In this document: positions 43,053 to 52,192 of the stretch, piece by piece
Numbering within the stretch: the stretch's first letter is position 1
How the letters are laid out: the number at the start of each line of letters is the position of its first letter
Source of the DNA: Rhizobiaceae bacterium
GTDB taxonomy: Bacteria > Pseudomonadota > Alphaproteobacteria > Rhizobiales > Rhizobiaceae
Length of the DNA: 64,000 nucleotides
Direction of reading: 5' to 3'
NCBI GenBank assembly: GCA_028281105.1
Contig: JANQKQ010000061.1
Span: forward strand, 1-64,000
Notes under the pieces: generated by a model
What the model saw: only the letters and a program-made list of their open reading frames with translations
Database searches by the model: none
Told to the model about the DNA's origin: nothing
Position numbers and translations under genes: made by a program

Positions 43053-43772
43053 ATGAACGTTCGCCTGCGACAAGACGCCATCGTGCGCAGCCTTCGCCGC
43101 AACGGCACTTCGACGGTCGCCGACCTGGCGCGCGAGGTCGGCGCATCCCGGCGCACCGTGTTGCGCGACATCGGCGCGCTGCGCGATGAGGGCTTTGTCA
43201 TTCATTCCGAACCCGGGCGCGGCGGCGGCCTGCAGCTTGACCCGCGATCGGTTCAGACCACGGCGCGGCTCTCGGTCGCCGAGGTCTTCGCGCTTCTCAT
43301 CGCCGTTGCGTCCACGCGTGCGGCCGGGAACCTGCCCTTTTCAAGCCTCGCCGACGCCGGACTCGCCAAAATCGAGAAGGCCCTGCCGTCGGACAAAATC
43401 CGGGATCTGCGCCGGTTTCTCGATTGCCTCTACGTAGGGCAACTCTCCCCGCGGGTAGACATATCCGATATGGGAGCGATGGACCCCGCACTACTGCCCG
43501 CGTTCGAGACGGCTTTTCTGCAACGGCTGCATTTGCGTTTCCGGTACCGTGACGCAAAAGGGACCGTGACCAGCCGACATGTCGAACCGCAGGCCATGCT
43601 GATCCTGCCGCCGCTATGGTATCTGGTGGCCTGGGATCCCGCGCGCGAAGACTTCCGTAATTTCCGGATGGACCGGATCGGCACGCCTGAATATGTCGAG
43701 GGCGCGAGATTTCGCCGACGACACGTCCCGTTCGAGGACGATGTCCGCCCGGTTCGCGATCTATCTCGCTGA
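43053..43772 (+). CDS. HTH and WYL domain transcriptional regulator (YafY type)
   Basis: 239 residues. An N-terminal DeoR-like HTH_11 domain (RQDAIVRSLRRNGTSTVADLAREVGASRRTVLRDIGALRDEG, 1-50) is followed by a WYL domain (about 140-200, RYRDAKGTVTSRHVEPQAMLILPPLWYLVAWD). WYL proteins sense small molecules or nucleic acids. Divergent from the epoxide hydrolase gene, which is its likely target. Confidence 0.9.
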   Translation: MNVRLRQDAIVRSLRRNGTSTVADLAREVGASRRTVLRDIGALRDEGFVIHSEPGRGGGLQLDPRSVQTTARLSVAEVFALLIAVASTRAAGNLPFSSLADAGLAKIEKALPSDKIRDLRRFLDCLYVGQLSPRVDISDMGAMDPALLPAFETAFLQRLHLRFRYRDAKGTVTSRHVEPQAMLILPPLWYLVAWDPAREDFRNFRMDRIGTPEYVEGARFRRRHVPFEDDVRPVRDLSR

Positions 43773-43816
43773 CCTACCTGCCCTGCCGTTAGTGGGCCCG
43801 TGCCATGATCCCGCTC

Positions 43817-44992
43817 TTATGCGTTAAGCCCCACCCACGCCCCGTTGCGCGCCGACGAACGCACGCAGGCATCGACGAAGGCGACGCCGATCAGCCCGTC
43901 TTCGGCCGTCGGATAGACCACCTCCGCGCCCACCGCCTCGCCGGTACGCGCGGCAAGAATGGCGCGCGCCGCTTCCGTATAGAGGTTGGCGAACCCCTCC
44001 AGATAGCCTTCGGGATGACCAGGCGGAATTCGGCTGACGCGACCCGCCGCTTCGCCGGAACCGGCGCCGCCACGGGTGATCAGCCGCTTGGGCTCGCCGA
44101 ACGGCGTGAACCAGAGATGGTTGGGATGCTCCTGGGCCCATTCCAGCCCGCCCTTGGTGCCGTAGACGCGCAGTTTCAGCGCATTCTCGTTGCCCGGCGC
44201 GACCTGGCTCGACCACAGCATGCCGCGCGCACCGCCTTCAAACCGCAGCATCACATGGGCGTTGTCGTCGAGCGGCCTGCCTTCGACGAAGGTGGTCAGA
44301 TCGGCAGCCAGGGAATCGAGGGTAAGCCCGGAAACGAAACACGCCAGGTTGAACGCATGGGTGCCGATGTCGCCGATACAGCCGCCCGCCCCCGACCGGG
44401 CCGGATCGGTGCGCCAGCCCGCCTGCTTCTGGCCGGTGCCCTCGAGCGCATCGGTGAGCCAGTCCTGCGGATATTCCGCATGCACCAGCCGGATTTTGCC
44501 CAGTTCGCCTCCGGCCACCATCTCGCGCGCCTGGCGCACCATCGGATAGCCGGTGTAATTGTGGGTCAGCACGAACAGCGCGCTCGAATCGCGCGCCGCC
44601 TTGGCCAGCTTTTTCGCCTCGGGCAACGTGCCGGTGAGAGGCTTGTCGCAAATGACGTGGATGCCGCGTTTCAGGAATTCGCGGGCGACCGGATAGTGCA
44701 TGTGGTTGGGCGTGACGATCGAAACCGCCTCGATGCCGCTCTTCAGCCGCCCCTCGCGCACCGCCATCGCCTTGAAGTCGGGATAGATGCGGTCCTCCTC
44801 CAGCCCCAGGGCCTTACCCGAGGCGATTGCCTTTTCCGGCGTCGACGACAGCGCGCCGGCGATGAACTCATAGTGATCGTCGATGCGCGAGGCGATGCGG
44901 TGCACCGCGCCGATGAACGCGTCGTTGCCGCCGCCCACCATGCCCAACCTGATGCGGCCGGTGCGTTCCTCGTTGCGTCCGGTGATCGCCAT
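43817..44992 (-). CDS. Gfo/Idh/MocA family oxidoreductase
   Basis: 391 residues, NAD(P)-dependent sugar dehydrogenase fold. The Rossmann motif LGMVGGGNDAFIG is at about 16-28, the catalytic CDKPLTG near 120 and GDIGTHAFNLA near 210, where the family keeps its active-site His. It follows the TIM-barrel isomerase gene by 3 bp as the last gene of the xylB-xylA operon. In such sets it oxidises a sugar or inositol that the isomerase then handles. Substrate not known. Confidence 0.9.
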   Translation of the reverse strand: MAITGRNEERTGRIRLGMVGGGNDAFIGAVHRIASRIDDHYEFIAGALSSTPEKAIASGKALGLEEDRIYPDFKAMAVREGRLKSGIEAVSIVTPNHMHYPVAREFLKRGIHVICDKPLTGTLPEAKKLAKAARDSSALFVLTHNYTGYPMVRQAREMVAGGELGKIRLVHAEYPQDWLTDALEGTGQKQAGWRTDPARSGAGGCIGDIGTHAFNLACFVSGLTLDSLAADLTTFVEGRPLDDNAHVMLRFEGGARGMLWSSQVAPGNENALKLRVYGTKGGLEWAQEHPNHLWFTPFGEPKRLITRGGAGSGEAAGRVSRIPPGHPEGYLEGFANLYTEAARAILAARTGEAVGAEVVYPTAEDGLIGVAFVDACVRSSARNGAWVGLNA

Positions 44993-44995
44993 CGT

Positions 44996-46054
44996 CTAGC
45001 CTCCCAGTCCTAAGATGCGCCGGTTGGCGGCGTCATCGGTGCCGGCGTCGGCGAAGTCGTCGAAGGCGCGTTCGGTCACCCGGATGATATGGTCTGAGAC
45101 GAACTGCGCGCCCTCGCGCGCGCCGTCCTCGGGGTGCTTGAGACAGCACTCCCACTCGACCACGGCCCAGCCGTCGAAATCGTTGGCGGCCATCTTCGAG
45201 AACACCGCGGCGAAATCCACCTGGCCGTCGCCCAGCGAGCGGAACCGCCCTGCCCGATCGACCCAATTCTGATAACCGCTATAGACCCCCTGCCGGCCGG
45301 TCGGATTGAACTCCGCGTCCTTGACGTGGAACATGCCGATGCGGTCCTTGTAGATGTCGATATTGTCCAGATAGTCGAGACACTGCAGCACGTAGTGCGA
45401 CGGGTCGTAGAGCATGTTCGCGCGCGCATGATTGCCCGTGCGCTCTAAGAACATCTCAAACGTGACCCCGTCATGCAGGTCTTCCGACGGGTGGATCTCG
45501 TAGCACAGATTGACGCCCATCTCCTCGGCATGGTCAAGGATCGGCGTCCAGCGCTTGGCCAGTTCGTCGAACGCGGCTTCGACCAGCCCGGCCGGGCGCT
45601 GCGGGAACGGGTACAGGAACGGCCACGCCAGCGCGCCTGAGAAGGTCGCTTGCGCGGTGTGTCCCAGGTGTTTAGACGCGGTGAGCGCCTTCTTGACCTG
45701 GTCGACCGCCCATTCCTGCCGCTTTTTCGGATTGCCGTGAACTTCCGGCGCGGCGAACCCGTCCATCATCTCGTCATAGACCGGATGGACGGCGACGAGC
45801 TGGCCCTGCAGGTGGGTCGAAAGCTCGGTGATCTCCACGCCGTTCTGCCTGGCCACGCCGGCGATCTCGTCGCAATAGTCTTTCGAAGACGCGGCCTTGT
45901 CCAGATCGAACAGCCGCCCGTCCCAACTGGGCACCTGGACGCCCACATAACCGACGTCGGCGGCCCACTTGGTGATCGCGTCCCACGAGTTGAACGGCGC
46001 TTCATCGCCGGCGAATTGCGCCAGAAACAGCGCCGGTCCCTTGATCGTTTTCAT
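44996..46054 (-). CDS. Sugar phosphate isomerase/epimerase (xylose isomerase-like TIM barrel)
   Basis: 352 residues of the AP endonuclease 2-like TIM-barrel family. Metal-binding acidic residues appear in NLCYEIHPSEDLHDG, NMLYDPSHYVLQ, MFHVKDAEF and VEWECCLKHPE. GGGAGGAA just before the ATG fixes the start. It is placed between xylA (22 bp) and the Gfo/Idh gene (3 bp), a frequent partnership in sugar and inositol breakdown. Keto-sugar specificity cannot be read from the sequence. Confidence 0.88.
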   Translation of the reverse strand: MKTIKGPALFLAQFAGDEAPFNSWDAITKWAADVGYVGVQVPSWDGRLFDLDKAASSKDYCDEIAGVARQNGVEITELSTHLQGQLVAVHPVYDEMMDGFAAPEVHGNPKKRQEWAVDQVKKALTASKHLGHTAQATFSGALAWPFLYPFPQRPAGLVEAAFDELAKRWTPILDHAEEMGVNLCYEIHPSEDLHDGVTFEMFLERTGNHARANMLYDPSHYVLQCLDYLDNIDIYKDRIGMFHVKDAEFNPTGRQGVYSGYQNWVDRAGRFRSLGDGQVDFAAVFSKMAANDFDGWAVVEWECCLKHPEDGAREGAQFVSDHIIRVTERAFDDFADAGTDDAANRRILGLGG

Positions 46055-46076
46055 GTGGCTTCCTCCCAAATGCGTT

Positions 46077-47390
46077 TCATACGTAGCGGTTGACGATGTT
46101 CTCCAGAGCTTCCTGGCGACCAGAGCGCGGCTGCGGGTCGAGACCGGCGCCATGTGCCTCGTCGGCGATGTCGGCCAAGCCCATCGACCCGTCGATCATC
46201 GCGGCCGCCTCCGGCCTTTTCCATCCGGCATAGCGATCGGCCACGGGGTCCGCGAGCGCCTTGTCCGCGGCCATCGCGGCGGCGGCCTTGAAGCCGCGCG
46301 CGCAGCAATCCATGCCGCCGATATGGGCGATCAGCAGGTCTTGCGGATCGAGCGACTGGCGGCGCAGCTTGGCGTCGAAATTGGTGCCACCGGAGGTGAA
46401 CCCGCCCGCCTTGATTACTTCGTAATAGGCCAGCGCCATCTCCGGCACGTTGTTGGGGAACTGGTCGGTATCCCAGCCGGACTGGTAGTCGTTGCGGTTC
46501 ATGTCGATCGAACCGAAAATGCCCAATGCGGCGGCCAGCGCCAGTTCGTGCTCGAATGAGTGGCCCGCAAGGATCGCATGGCCCTGCTCGATGTTCATCT
46601 TGACTTCGTTTTCCAGCCCATGGGCTTTGAGAAAGCCGTAAACCGTAGCCACGTCATAATCGTACTGGTGCTTCGACGGCTCCTGCGGCTTGGGCTCGAC
46701 CAGGATCGCGCCTTCGAAGCCGATCTTGTGTTTGTATTCGACGACCAGGTTGAGGAACCGGCCAAGCTGGTTGAGCTCGCTTTTTAGGTCGGTGTTGAGC
46801 AGGGTCTCGTAGCCCTCGCGCCCGCCCCACAGCACGTAGTTCTGCCCGCCCAGGCGATGGGTGACGTCCATGCAGTCGCGCACCGTGGCCGCGGCATAGG
46901 CGAACACGTCCGGATCCGGGTTGGTCGCCGCGCCCGACATGTAGCGCCGGTTGGAGAACAGGTTCGCCGTGCCCCACAGCAGCTTGATGCCGGTGGCTTC
47001 CATCTTGGCTTCTAGATAGTCCGCCATCTCGTTGAGCCGATCGCGGCTTTCTCTCAGAGAGGCCCCTTCCGGGCGCACGTCGTGATCGTGGAAGGTGAAG
47101 AACGGCACGCCCAGCGCCGAGAACATCTCGAACGCCACGTCCGCCTTCAGCCGCGCCAGGTCCATGGTGTCGGCAGGGAACCACGGCCGCTCGAACGTAT
47201 CGCCGCCGAACGGGTCGGTGCCCGGCCACACGAAATTGTGCCAGTAGCATACGGCGAAGCGCAGATGATCTTCCATGCGTTTGCCGGCCACCACCTCGTT
47301 GGGATCGTAATGGCGAAACGCCAGCGGGTTGGTGCTGTCGGGTCCCTCGAAGGGAATGGTGTCCAGTTTCCCGAAAAATCCGGTGCTCAC
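46077..47390 (-). CDS. xylA: Xylose isomerase
   Basis: Converts D-xylose to D-xylulose. 437 residues, the class II length. The active-site [12 protein letters not shown] carries the His/Asp pair, and the metal-binding segments [36 protein letters not shown] and [19 protein letters not shown] are all present. The start is a GTG with GAGAGGA upstream; the frame continues further but the family begins here ([11 protein letters not shown]). It lies 13 bp after xylB in the same operon under the CTGGT-N3-ACCAG site. Confidence 0.97.
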   Translation of the reverse strand: MSTGFFGKLDTIPFEGPDSTNPLAFRHYDPNEVVAGKRMEDHLRFAVCYWHNFVWPGTDPFGGDTFERPWFPADTMDLARLKADVAFEMFSALGVPFFTFHDHDVRPEGASLRESRDRLNEMADYLEAKMEATGIKLLWGTANLFSNRRYMSGAATNPDPDVFAYAAATVRDCMDVTHRLGGQNYVLWGGREGYETLLNTDLKSELNQLGRFLNLVVEYKHKIGFEGAILVEPKPQEPSKHQYDYDVATVYGFLKAHGLENEVKMNIEQGHAILAGHSFEHELALAAALGIFGSIDMNRNDYQSGWDTDQFPNNVPEMALAYYEVIKAGGFTSGGTNFDAKLRRQSLDPQDLLIAHIGGMDCCARGFKAAAAMAADKALADPVADRYAGWKRPEAAAMIDGSMGLADIADEAHGAGLDPQPRSGRQEALENIVNRYV

Positions 47391-47403
47391 GATGTAAATC
47401 CTC

Positions 47404-48855
47404 TCAAAACAGCTCTTTGACGGCCGGATAGGCGGCGCGGTAGCGCTGATATTGGCGCTCGAATGCGTCCGCCATGGCGGCATCGGGTTCTATTGCCTCG
47501 ACGATCGCAGGCTTGGTGCACACCGAAACCGGGTCCGCATCCGCCGCCGCGATCAGCCCCAATCTAGCCGCTCCGAAGGCGGCACCGAAATCCCCTTTTT
47601 CCGGCACTTCCAGCGGCACGCCCAGCGTGGTCGCCAGCGCCGCCAGCCAATAGCGCGACGCCGAGCCGCCGCCCACCGCCAGCGCGCTTTCCAGTCCCGT
47701 TCCGGCGGCCTTGAGCGCTTCCAGGCAGTCGCGGAACGCGAACGCCACCCCTTCCAGCACCGCGCGCGTGCCCGCCGCCCGGTCGCTGTCGTGACCCAGC
47801 CCGAGCAGCACGCCGCGGGCATTGGCATCGTTGTGGGGCGTGCGTTCGCCGGAAAGATAGGGCAGGAACAACTCGCGGCCGGGCGCGATCAGGTCTTTAC
47901 CCAATTCACCGGTAAGCGTCGCGGCGTCTTCGCCGACCAGGCCCGCATACCAGTTGAGCGCGTCGGTGGCCGACAGGATCACGCCCATCTGATGCCAGGT
48001 GCCGGGCAATGCGTGGCAAAACGTGTGCACCGCCGAATCCGGATTTGGCCGATAGTCTCCGGTCGCTGCGAACAGCACCCCCGACGTCCCCAGCGAAGCG
48101 AAGGCGGCGCCCTCGCCCACCGCGCCGATGCCGCAGGCCGACGCGGCGTTGTCGCCGCCGCCTCCGGCCACCGGTATCCCCGCCGGCAGGCCCGTTTCGC
48201 CGGCAAGGTCGGCGCGCAGCCGTCCCGCCTGCTGCGTGCCTTCGGCCAGCGCCGGCATATGCGCGCGGTTGAGCGAGCACGCACCCAGAAGCTCGTCGCA
48301 CCAGTCGCGCTTCGACACGTCGAGCCACGCGGTGCCGGCCGCGTCGGACAGGTCGCTGATATGCTCACCGGTGAGCCAAAGCCGCAAATAGTCCTTTGGT
48401 AGCAATACCTTGGCGACTTGATCGAAAATCTGCGGTTCGTTGGCCGCCACCCATTTCAGCTTCGGAGCGGTGAAGCCGGGAAAGACGATGTTGCCGGTCT
48501 TGTCGCGAAATATCGTTTGGCTATCCAATTCCGCGGCTTCGCGGTGGCTGCGCGTGTCGTTCCACAGGATCGCCGGCCGCAGCACCCGGTCGCCATCGTC
48601 CAGCAGCGTCGCGCCGTGCATCTGCCCGGATAGGCCGATGCCGGCCGCCGCCGCCAGCGCCGAACCGTGTTCGCGGCCCAGCGAGGCGAGCGCGGCCCGG
48701 GTCGCATCCAGCCAGGCGACCGGATCCTGTTCGCTCCAACCCGAATGAGGCCGCTCTACGGTAAGCGGCGCGCTGGCGGCGCCGATGACCGTTTGGTCCT
48801 CGTCGATCAAGACGGCCTTGACCCCGGACGTTCCCAGATCGATTCCCAGATACAT
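47404..48855 (-). CDS. xylB: Xylulokinase
   Basis: Phosphorylates D-xylulose to xylulose 5-phosphate for the pentose phosphate pathway. 483 residues with the FGGY kinase layout: phosphate loop [15 protein letters not shown] at the N-terminus, SGQMHG near 80, GGGGDNAA with the catalytic Asp near 235, and the adenosine motif [11 protein letters not shown] near 400. GGGAGGA lies 10 nt before the ATG. First gene of the operon; promoter and operator lie about 145 bp upstream. Confidence 0.96.
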   Translation of the reverse strand: MYLGIDLGTSGVKAVLIDEDQTVIGAASAPLTVERPHSGWSEQDPVAWLDATRAALASLGREHGSALAAAAGIGLSGQMHGATLLDDGDRVLRPAILWNDTRSHREAAELDSQTIFRDKTGNIVFPGFTAPKLKWVAANEPQIFDQVAKVLLPKDYLRLWLTGEHISDLSDAAGTAWLDVSKRDWCDELLGACSLNRAHMPALAEGTQQAGRLRADLAGETGLPAGIPVAGGGGDNAASACGIGAVGEGAAFASLGTSGVLFAATGDYRPNPDSAVHTFCHALPGTWHQMGVILSATDALNWYAGLVGEDAATLTGELGKDLIAPGRELFLPYLSGERTPHNDANARGVLLGLGHDSDRAAGTRAVLEGVAFAFRDCLEALKAAGTGLESALAVGGGSASRYWLAALATTLGVPLEVPEKGDFGAAFGAARLGLIAAADADPVSVCTKPAIVEAIEPDAAMADAFERQYQRYRAAYPAVKELF

Positions 48856-48997
48856 GTCCGCATTATCCTCCCGGCCACCCCTCGGCCCGCCCCTGTGGCG
48901 GCAGGCCGCGGCGTCGATTCAAGCGGTCCCATCGACACCGTTGGGATGGCGCGGTTCAATCGCCAATTCGACCATGAACCCGTTTTCCACGGATATG

Positions 48998-49027
48998 TTG
49001 GTATTACCAAATCCGCGAATCGGTCAA
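48998..49027 (-). promoter_or_regulatory. xylB promoter with GntR-type operator
   Basis: TTGGTA-T-TACCAA (48998-49010) is a perfect palindrome whose core TGGT-N3-ACCA fits the FadR-type GntR consensus TNGT-N3-ACNA. On the minus strand TTGACC (49027-49022), a 17-nt spacer and ATACCA form a plausible promoter whose -10 is inside the palindrome, so binding would block RNA polymerase. Confidence 0.65.
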
Positions 49028-49175
49028 GAGCGCGCTCGCGCTGCCGGTGAACAAACTCACGCCTCGCCGGTTGATCGGAAGTTGGATAACCCTGCATTTT
49101 TACCGTCCTGGATCGCGATTGCCGCAGCTTCTTGCACAGAATGATAATTTGACTTAGAACACGATCAGCACCCGT

Positions 49176-49188
49176 CTGGTCGAACCAG
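49176..49188. promoter_or_regulatory. GntR-type operator before the epimerase gene
   Basis: CTGGT-CGA-ACCAG, a perfect palindrome of the same TGGT-N3-ACCA type, about 87 bp upstream of the plus-strand epimerase-dehydratase-gntR run. Confidence 0.65.
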
Positions 49189-49274
49189 TTTGACCAAAAC
49201 CGATACGCCACGGATGCCGCAGGCCCGCCCAACGCAAACGAGGGGTCGCGGGCCCGGAATTTGGGAGGAATGGA

Positions 49275-50162
49275 ATGCATCTTTCAACGCACAACTGGAT
49301 GCGCGCGGAGCCGCTGGACACGACGCTGCGCCGGATCAAGCAATTCGGCTACGAGAGCATCGAGATTTCCGGCGAGCCCGATCAGTACAACGTCGCCGAC
49401 ACCCGCGCGTCATTGAAGGAGCACGGCATCCGCTGCTGGGGCGCGGTCACGCTGATGCTCGAAGAGCGCAATCTGGCGGCCAAGGACGAGGGCCAGCGCG
49501 CCAAGTCGGTCCAGTACGTCAAAGATGTCATCACCATGATCTCCGAGCTCGACGGCGAGATCATCACCGTGGTGCCGGCGACCGTCGGCAAGGTCGTGCC
49601 CGACGGAACGCCCGATGAGGAATGGAAATGGGTGGTCGACGCCACCAAGGAATGTTTCGACCACGCCCAGAAGCGGGGCGTGCGCATCGCGATCGAGCCG
49701 CTCAACCGGTTCGAGACCTATCTGTTCAACCGCTGCGCCCAGGCGCTGGCGCTGGCCGACGCGGTGAGCCCGCAATGCGGCGTATGCCTGGACGCCTTCC
49801 ACCTCAACATCGAGGAAGAAGACATGTACGACGCCATCCGGCTGGCCGGCGACCGTCTGTTCGACTTCCACGTCGCCGACAACAACCGTTTCGCCGCGGG
49901 CCTGGGCCAGCTCGACTGGGCGAAGATCGTGAGCACGCTGAAAGAGGTCGGCTATGACGGCGCGCTGACCAACGAGTTCGTCGCTCCCGTCGACCGCACC
50001 CCTGCGGCCCAATACGACAACATGATCGAGACCGATCCGGTAGACATTCCCCCCGAGCAGCTCAAGTTTATCGAGGACCACGGATCGAGCCTGCTGTCGG
50101 AGGAGTTCTACTCCGACCAGATGCGGATCACCGCCGACACCATCCTGCCGTTGATCAAGTAG
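49275..50162 (+). CDS. Keto-sugar 3-epimerase-like TIM barrel (tagatose/psicose epimerase family)
   Basis: 295 residues. The four metal-binding residues of the D-tagatose 3-epimerase family are visible: Glu in IAIEPLNRFET, Asp in CLDAFHLNIEEE, His in FDFHVADNNR and Glu in TNEFVAP. Such enzymes invert C3 of ketohexoses or ketopentoses. GGGAGGA precedes the ATG. It opens the plus-strand half of the sugar island, directly under a GntR-type operator. A small hairpin separates it from the dehydratase gene. Confidence 0.85.
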   Translation: MHLSTHNWMRAEPLDTTLRRIKQFGYESIEISGEPDQYNVADTRASLKEHGIRCWGAVTLMLEERNLAAKDEGQRAKSVQYVKDVITMISELDGEIITVVPATVGKVVPDGTPDEEWKWVVDATKECFDHAQKRGVRIAIEPLNRFETYLFNRCAQALALADAVSPQCGVCLDAFHLNIEEEDMYDAIRLAGDRLFDFHVADNNRFAAGLGQLDWAKIVSTLKEVGYDGALTNEFVAPVDRTPAAQYDNMIETDPVDIPPEQLKFIEDHGSSLLSEEFYSDQMRITADTILPLIK

Positions 50163-50182
50163 GCGTGCGCCCATGGGACAGA

Positions 50183-50202
50183 GCGTCCGCTAAGGCGGAC
50201 GC
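50183..50202 (+). other. Intercistronic hairpin before the dehydratase gene
   Basis: Perfect stem GCGTCCGC-TAAG-GCGGACGC just ahead of the GGAGAG ribosome site of the next gene, which starts with TTG. It may tune translation or message processing; it lacks a T run. Confidence 0.6.
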
Positions 50203-50215
50203 CGGAGAGTAGAAA

Positions 50216-51385
50216 TTGCGTATCAAAGCCGTACACGCGTGGTGGGTCCGCATCCCGATCGAGGTCAACGATCAGCACCGCAGCGATTTCGGCCAACTGC
50301 AGACGTTCGACGCGGCGATTGCGCGCGTCGAAACCGACGACGGGTTGGTCGGCTGGGGAGAAGGCAAGAACGCGGCCGGCTCGGCCGGTGACTATCGCGC
50401 CCTGGTTCACCTCATCAACCACGAGTTCGCGCCGCAATTGATCGGTCGCGATCCGCGCGATATCGCCGTCATCTGGGAGATGCTCTACAACGGCGTACGC
50501 CACGAGATCGCGGCGAAGTCCGGACACGCCATGCCGCAGATCGCCCGGCGCGGGCTGACGGTGGCCGCCATCAGCGCCATCGACATCGCGTTGTGGGATA
50601 TTCTGGGCAAGTCGCTCGATCAGCCGGTGTGGCGGCTGTTAGGCGGGCGAAAGGCCGAGCGGGTGCGTGCCTATGCGTCGGGCGGCTGGGCCGGCGTGGA
50701 CGAGATCGGCGCGCAATTATCGTCCTATATCGAGCGCGGCGGGTTTCGCGCGGTCAAGATGCGCGTGGGCGCCATGGACGGCGCCCCGCATGTGTCGGCC
50801 GCCCGGGTGCGCGCGGCGCGCGCGGCCATCGGCCCCGACGTCGAACTGATGGTCGACGCCCACGGCACCTACACCGTAGCCGACGCCAAGCGCTTCATGC
50901 AGATGGTCGCCGACTGCGATCTGGCGTGGTTCGAAGAGCCGGTGACCGCCGACGACAAGATCGGCATGGCCGAAGTGCGCGCGGCCGCCCCCATGCCGAT
51001 CGCGGCCGGTGAATCGGAGGCGACCCGCTTCTCCTTCCGCGAACTGGCGGTGCGCCGCGCCGCCGATATCTTCCAGCCGGACCCCGCCTTCTGCGGCGGG
51101 ATCACCGAGGCCATGCGCATCGGCGCGCTGGCCAGCGCCTTCAACCTGCGCTTCGCCCCGCACCTGTGGGCCGGTGCGCCATGCTTCTTCGCCGGGCTGC
51201 ACCTGTGCGCGGCCTTGCCGGCGGCGTACACGGTGGAGTATTCGCTTGGCGCTAACCCGATGATACACAAGCTCATCGATGAAACCGTCTGCGCCAGCGA
51301 CGGCATGGTGGCGATCCCCGACGAACCGGGCCTCGGCTTCACCATTTCGCAAGCGTTTTTGAAGGAGCATGCGCAGGAGGTATAA
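50216..51385 (+). CDS. Enolase superfamily sugar-acid dehydratase (mandelate racemase subgroup)
   Basis: 389 residues. Catalytic Lys181 in the KMR motif, metal ligands Asp214, Glu240 and Glu266, and the His316/Asp289 dyad place it in the mandelate racemase-type subgroup, most of whose members dehydrate acid sugars. The start is TTG with GGAGAG 6 nt upstream; the family opens exactly at RIKAVHAWWVRIP. It lies between the epimerase and the GntR gene (26 bp). A pentonate or hexonate substrate is likely; which one is unknown. Confidence 0.87.
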   Translation: MRIKAVHAWWVRIPIEVNDQHRSDFGQLQTFDAAIARVETDDGLVGWGEGKNAAGSAGDYRALVHLINHEFAPQLIGRDPRDIAVIWEMLYNGVRHEIAAKSGHAMPQIARRGLTVAAISAIDIALWDILGKSLDQPVWRLLGGRKAERVRAYASGGWAGVDEIGAQLSSYIERGGFRAVKMRVGAMDGAPHVSAARVRAARAAIGPDVELMVDAHGTYTVADAKRFMQMVADCDLAWFEEPVTADDKIGMAEVRAAAPMPIAAGESEATRFSFRELAVRRAADIFQPDPAFCGGITEAMRIGALASAFNLRFAPHLWAGAPCFFAGLHLCAALPAAYTVEYSLGANPMIHKLIDETVCASDGMVAIPDEPGLGFTISQAFLKEHAQEV

Positions 51386-51411
51386 AGGCGCATCAAGGCA
51401 TGTGAACGAGC

Positions 51412-52152
51412 ATGATCATACCGCCCAACAATCTGTTGCCCGACTTGGCCGCGTTCCTGTTTTCCAACTCGCACGAGGCCGGCGCACGCACGCCGTCGGA
51501 ACGCGAACTGGCCGAGCATTTCTCCGTCAGCCGCGGCCAGATCCGCGAAGCCCTGGCGATCCTGGAAGCCATGCAGCTGATCGAGCGCCGGGCCAAGTCC
51601 GGCATCTATCTGACCCGCACCCAGACCGGGACCGAGGCCATGGCGCTGCTCGCCAAGGCCGGCATTCCGCTGACGCCGACCCAGATCTACGAGGCGGTGG
51701 AACTGCGCAAGATTCATGAGATCAAGGCCGCCGAGCTGGCGAGCGAGCGGGCGAGCGAGGAAAATTTCCAGAGGCTGCGCGAGATTCTCGGCGAATCGGA
51801 AAAACAGCTCACCATCGGCAATGGCATCGCCCAGCAGGACCGCGATTTCCACCTGGAGATCGTGCGCGCCACCCAGAACGGCCTGTTCTTCAAGGTTTGC
51901 TCGATGTTCTACATGATGGGCGAACAGCGCCTGCCCTTCTATTTCGGCAATCCCGAGCGCGGCAAACGCTCGCACCGCGAGCATCTGCAGATCTTCGACG
52001 CGCTGCAACGCCGTGACGGCAACCTGGCCCAGGCGCTGATGAGCGCGCACCTGAGCGGCGCGCAAAGCTACTGGACGGAAATTCTGGACTCCGAAAACCA
52101 GCTGGAGGACGGATCGGCAGCCGCTGCGCCGGCGAAGGCAAGCGAGGGTTAG
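51412..52152 (+). CDS. GntR family regulator, FadR subfamily
   Basis: 246 residues. An N-terminal winged HTH (TPSERELAEHFSVSRGQIREALAILEAMQLIERR, about 27-60) is followed by an all-helical FCD effector domain (FHLEIVRATQNGLF, HREHLQIFDALQRRDGN) whose His/Asp residues usually bind a metal and a small carboxylate. It is encoded inside the sugar island, and the TGGT-N3-ACCA palindromes before xylB, the epimerase gene and the ABC transporter are the expected sites for this subfamily. The effector is probably a sugar acid. Confidence 0.92.
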   Translation: MIIPPNNLLPDLAAFLFSNSHEAGARTPSERELAEHFSVSRGQIREALAILEAMQLIERRAKSGIYLTRTQTGTEAMALLAKAGIPLTPTQIYEAVELRKIHEIKAAELASERASEENFQRLREILGESEKQLTIGNGIAQQDRDFHLEIVRATQNGLFFKVCSMFYMMGEQRLPFYFGNPERGKRSHREHLQIFDALQRRDGNLAQALMSAHLSGAQSYWTEILDSENQLEDGSAAAAPAKASEG

Positions 52153-52192
52153 CGTCGAGACGCGCAGGGCCCAACGCATCGCGAGCATCACC

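Larger units (their letters stand above)
48856..49274. other. Divergent control region between xylB and the epimerase gene
   Basis: 419 bp holding two CTGGT/TTGGT-type palindromes (48998-49010 and 49176-49188), a minus-strand -35 TTGACC at 49022-49027, and the GGGAGGA ribosome site of the plus-strand gene. The two promoters of the sugar island start here. No coding frame or RNA gene seen. Confidence 0.65.
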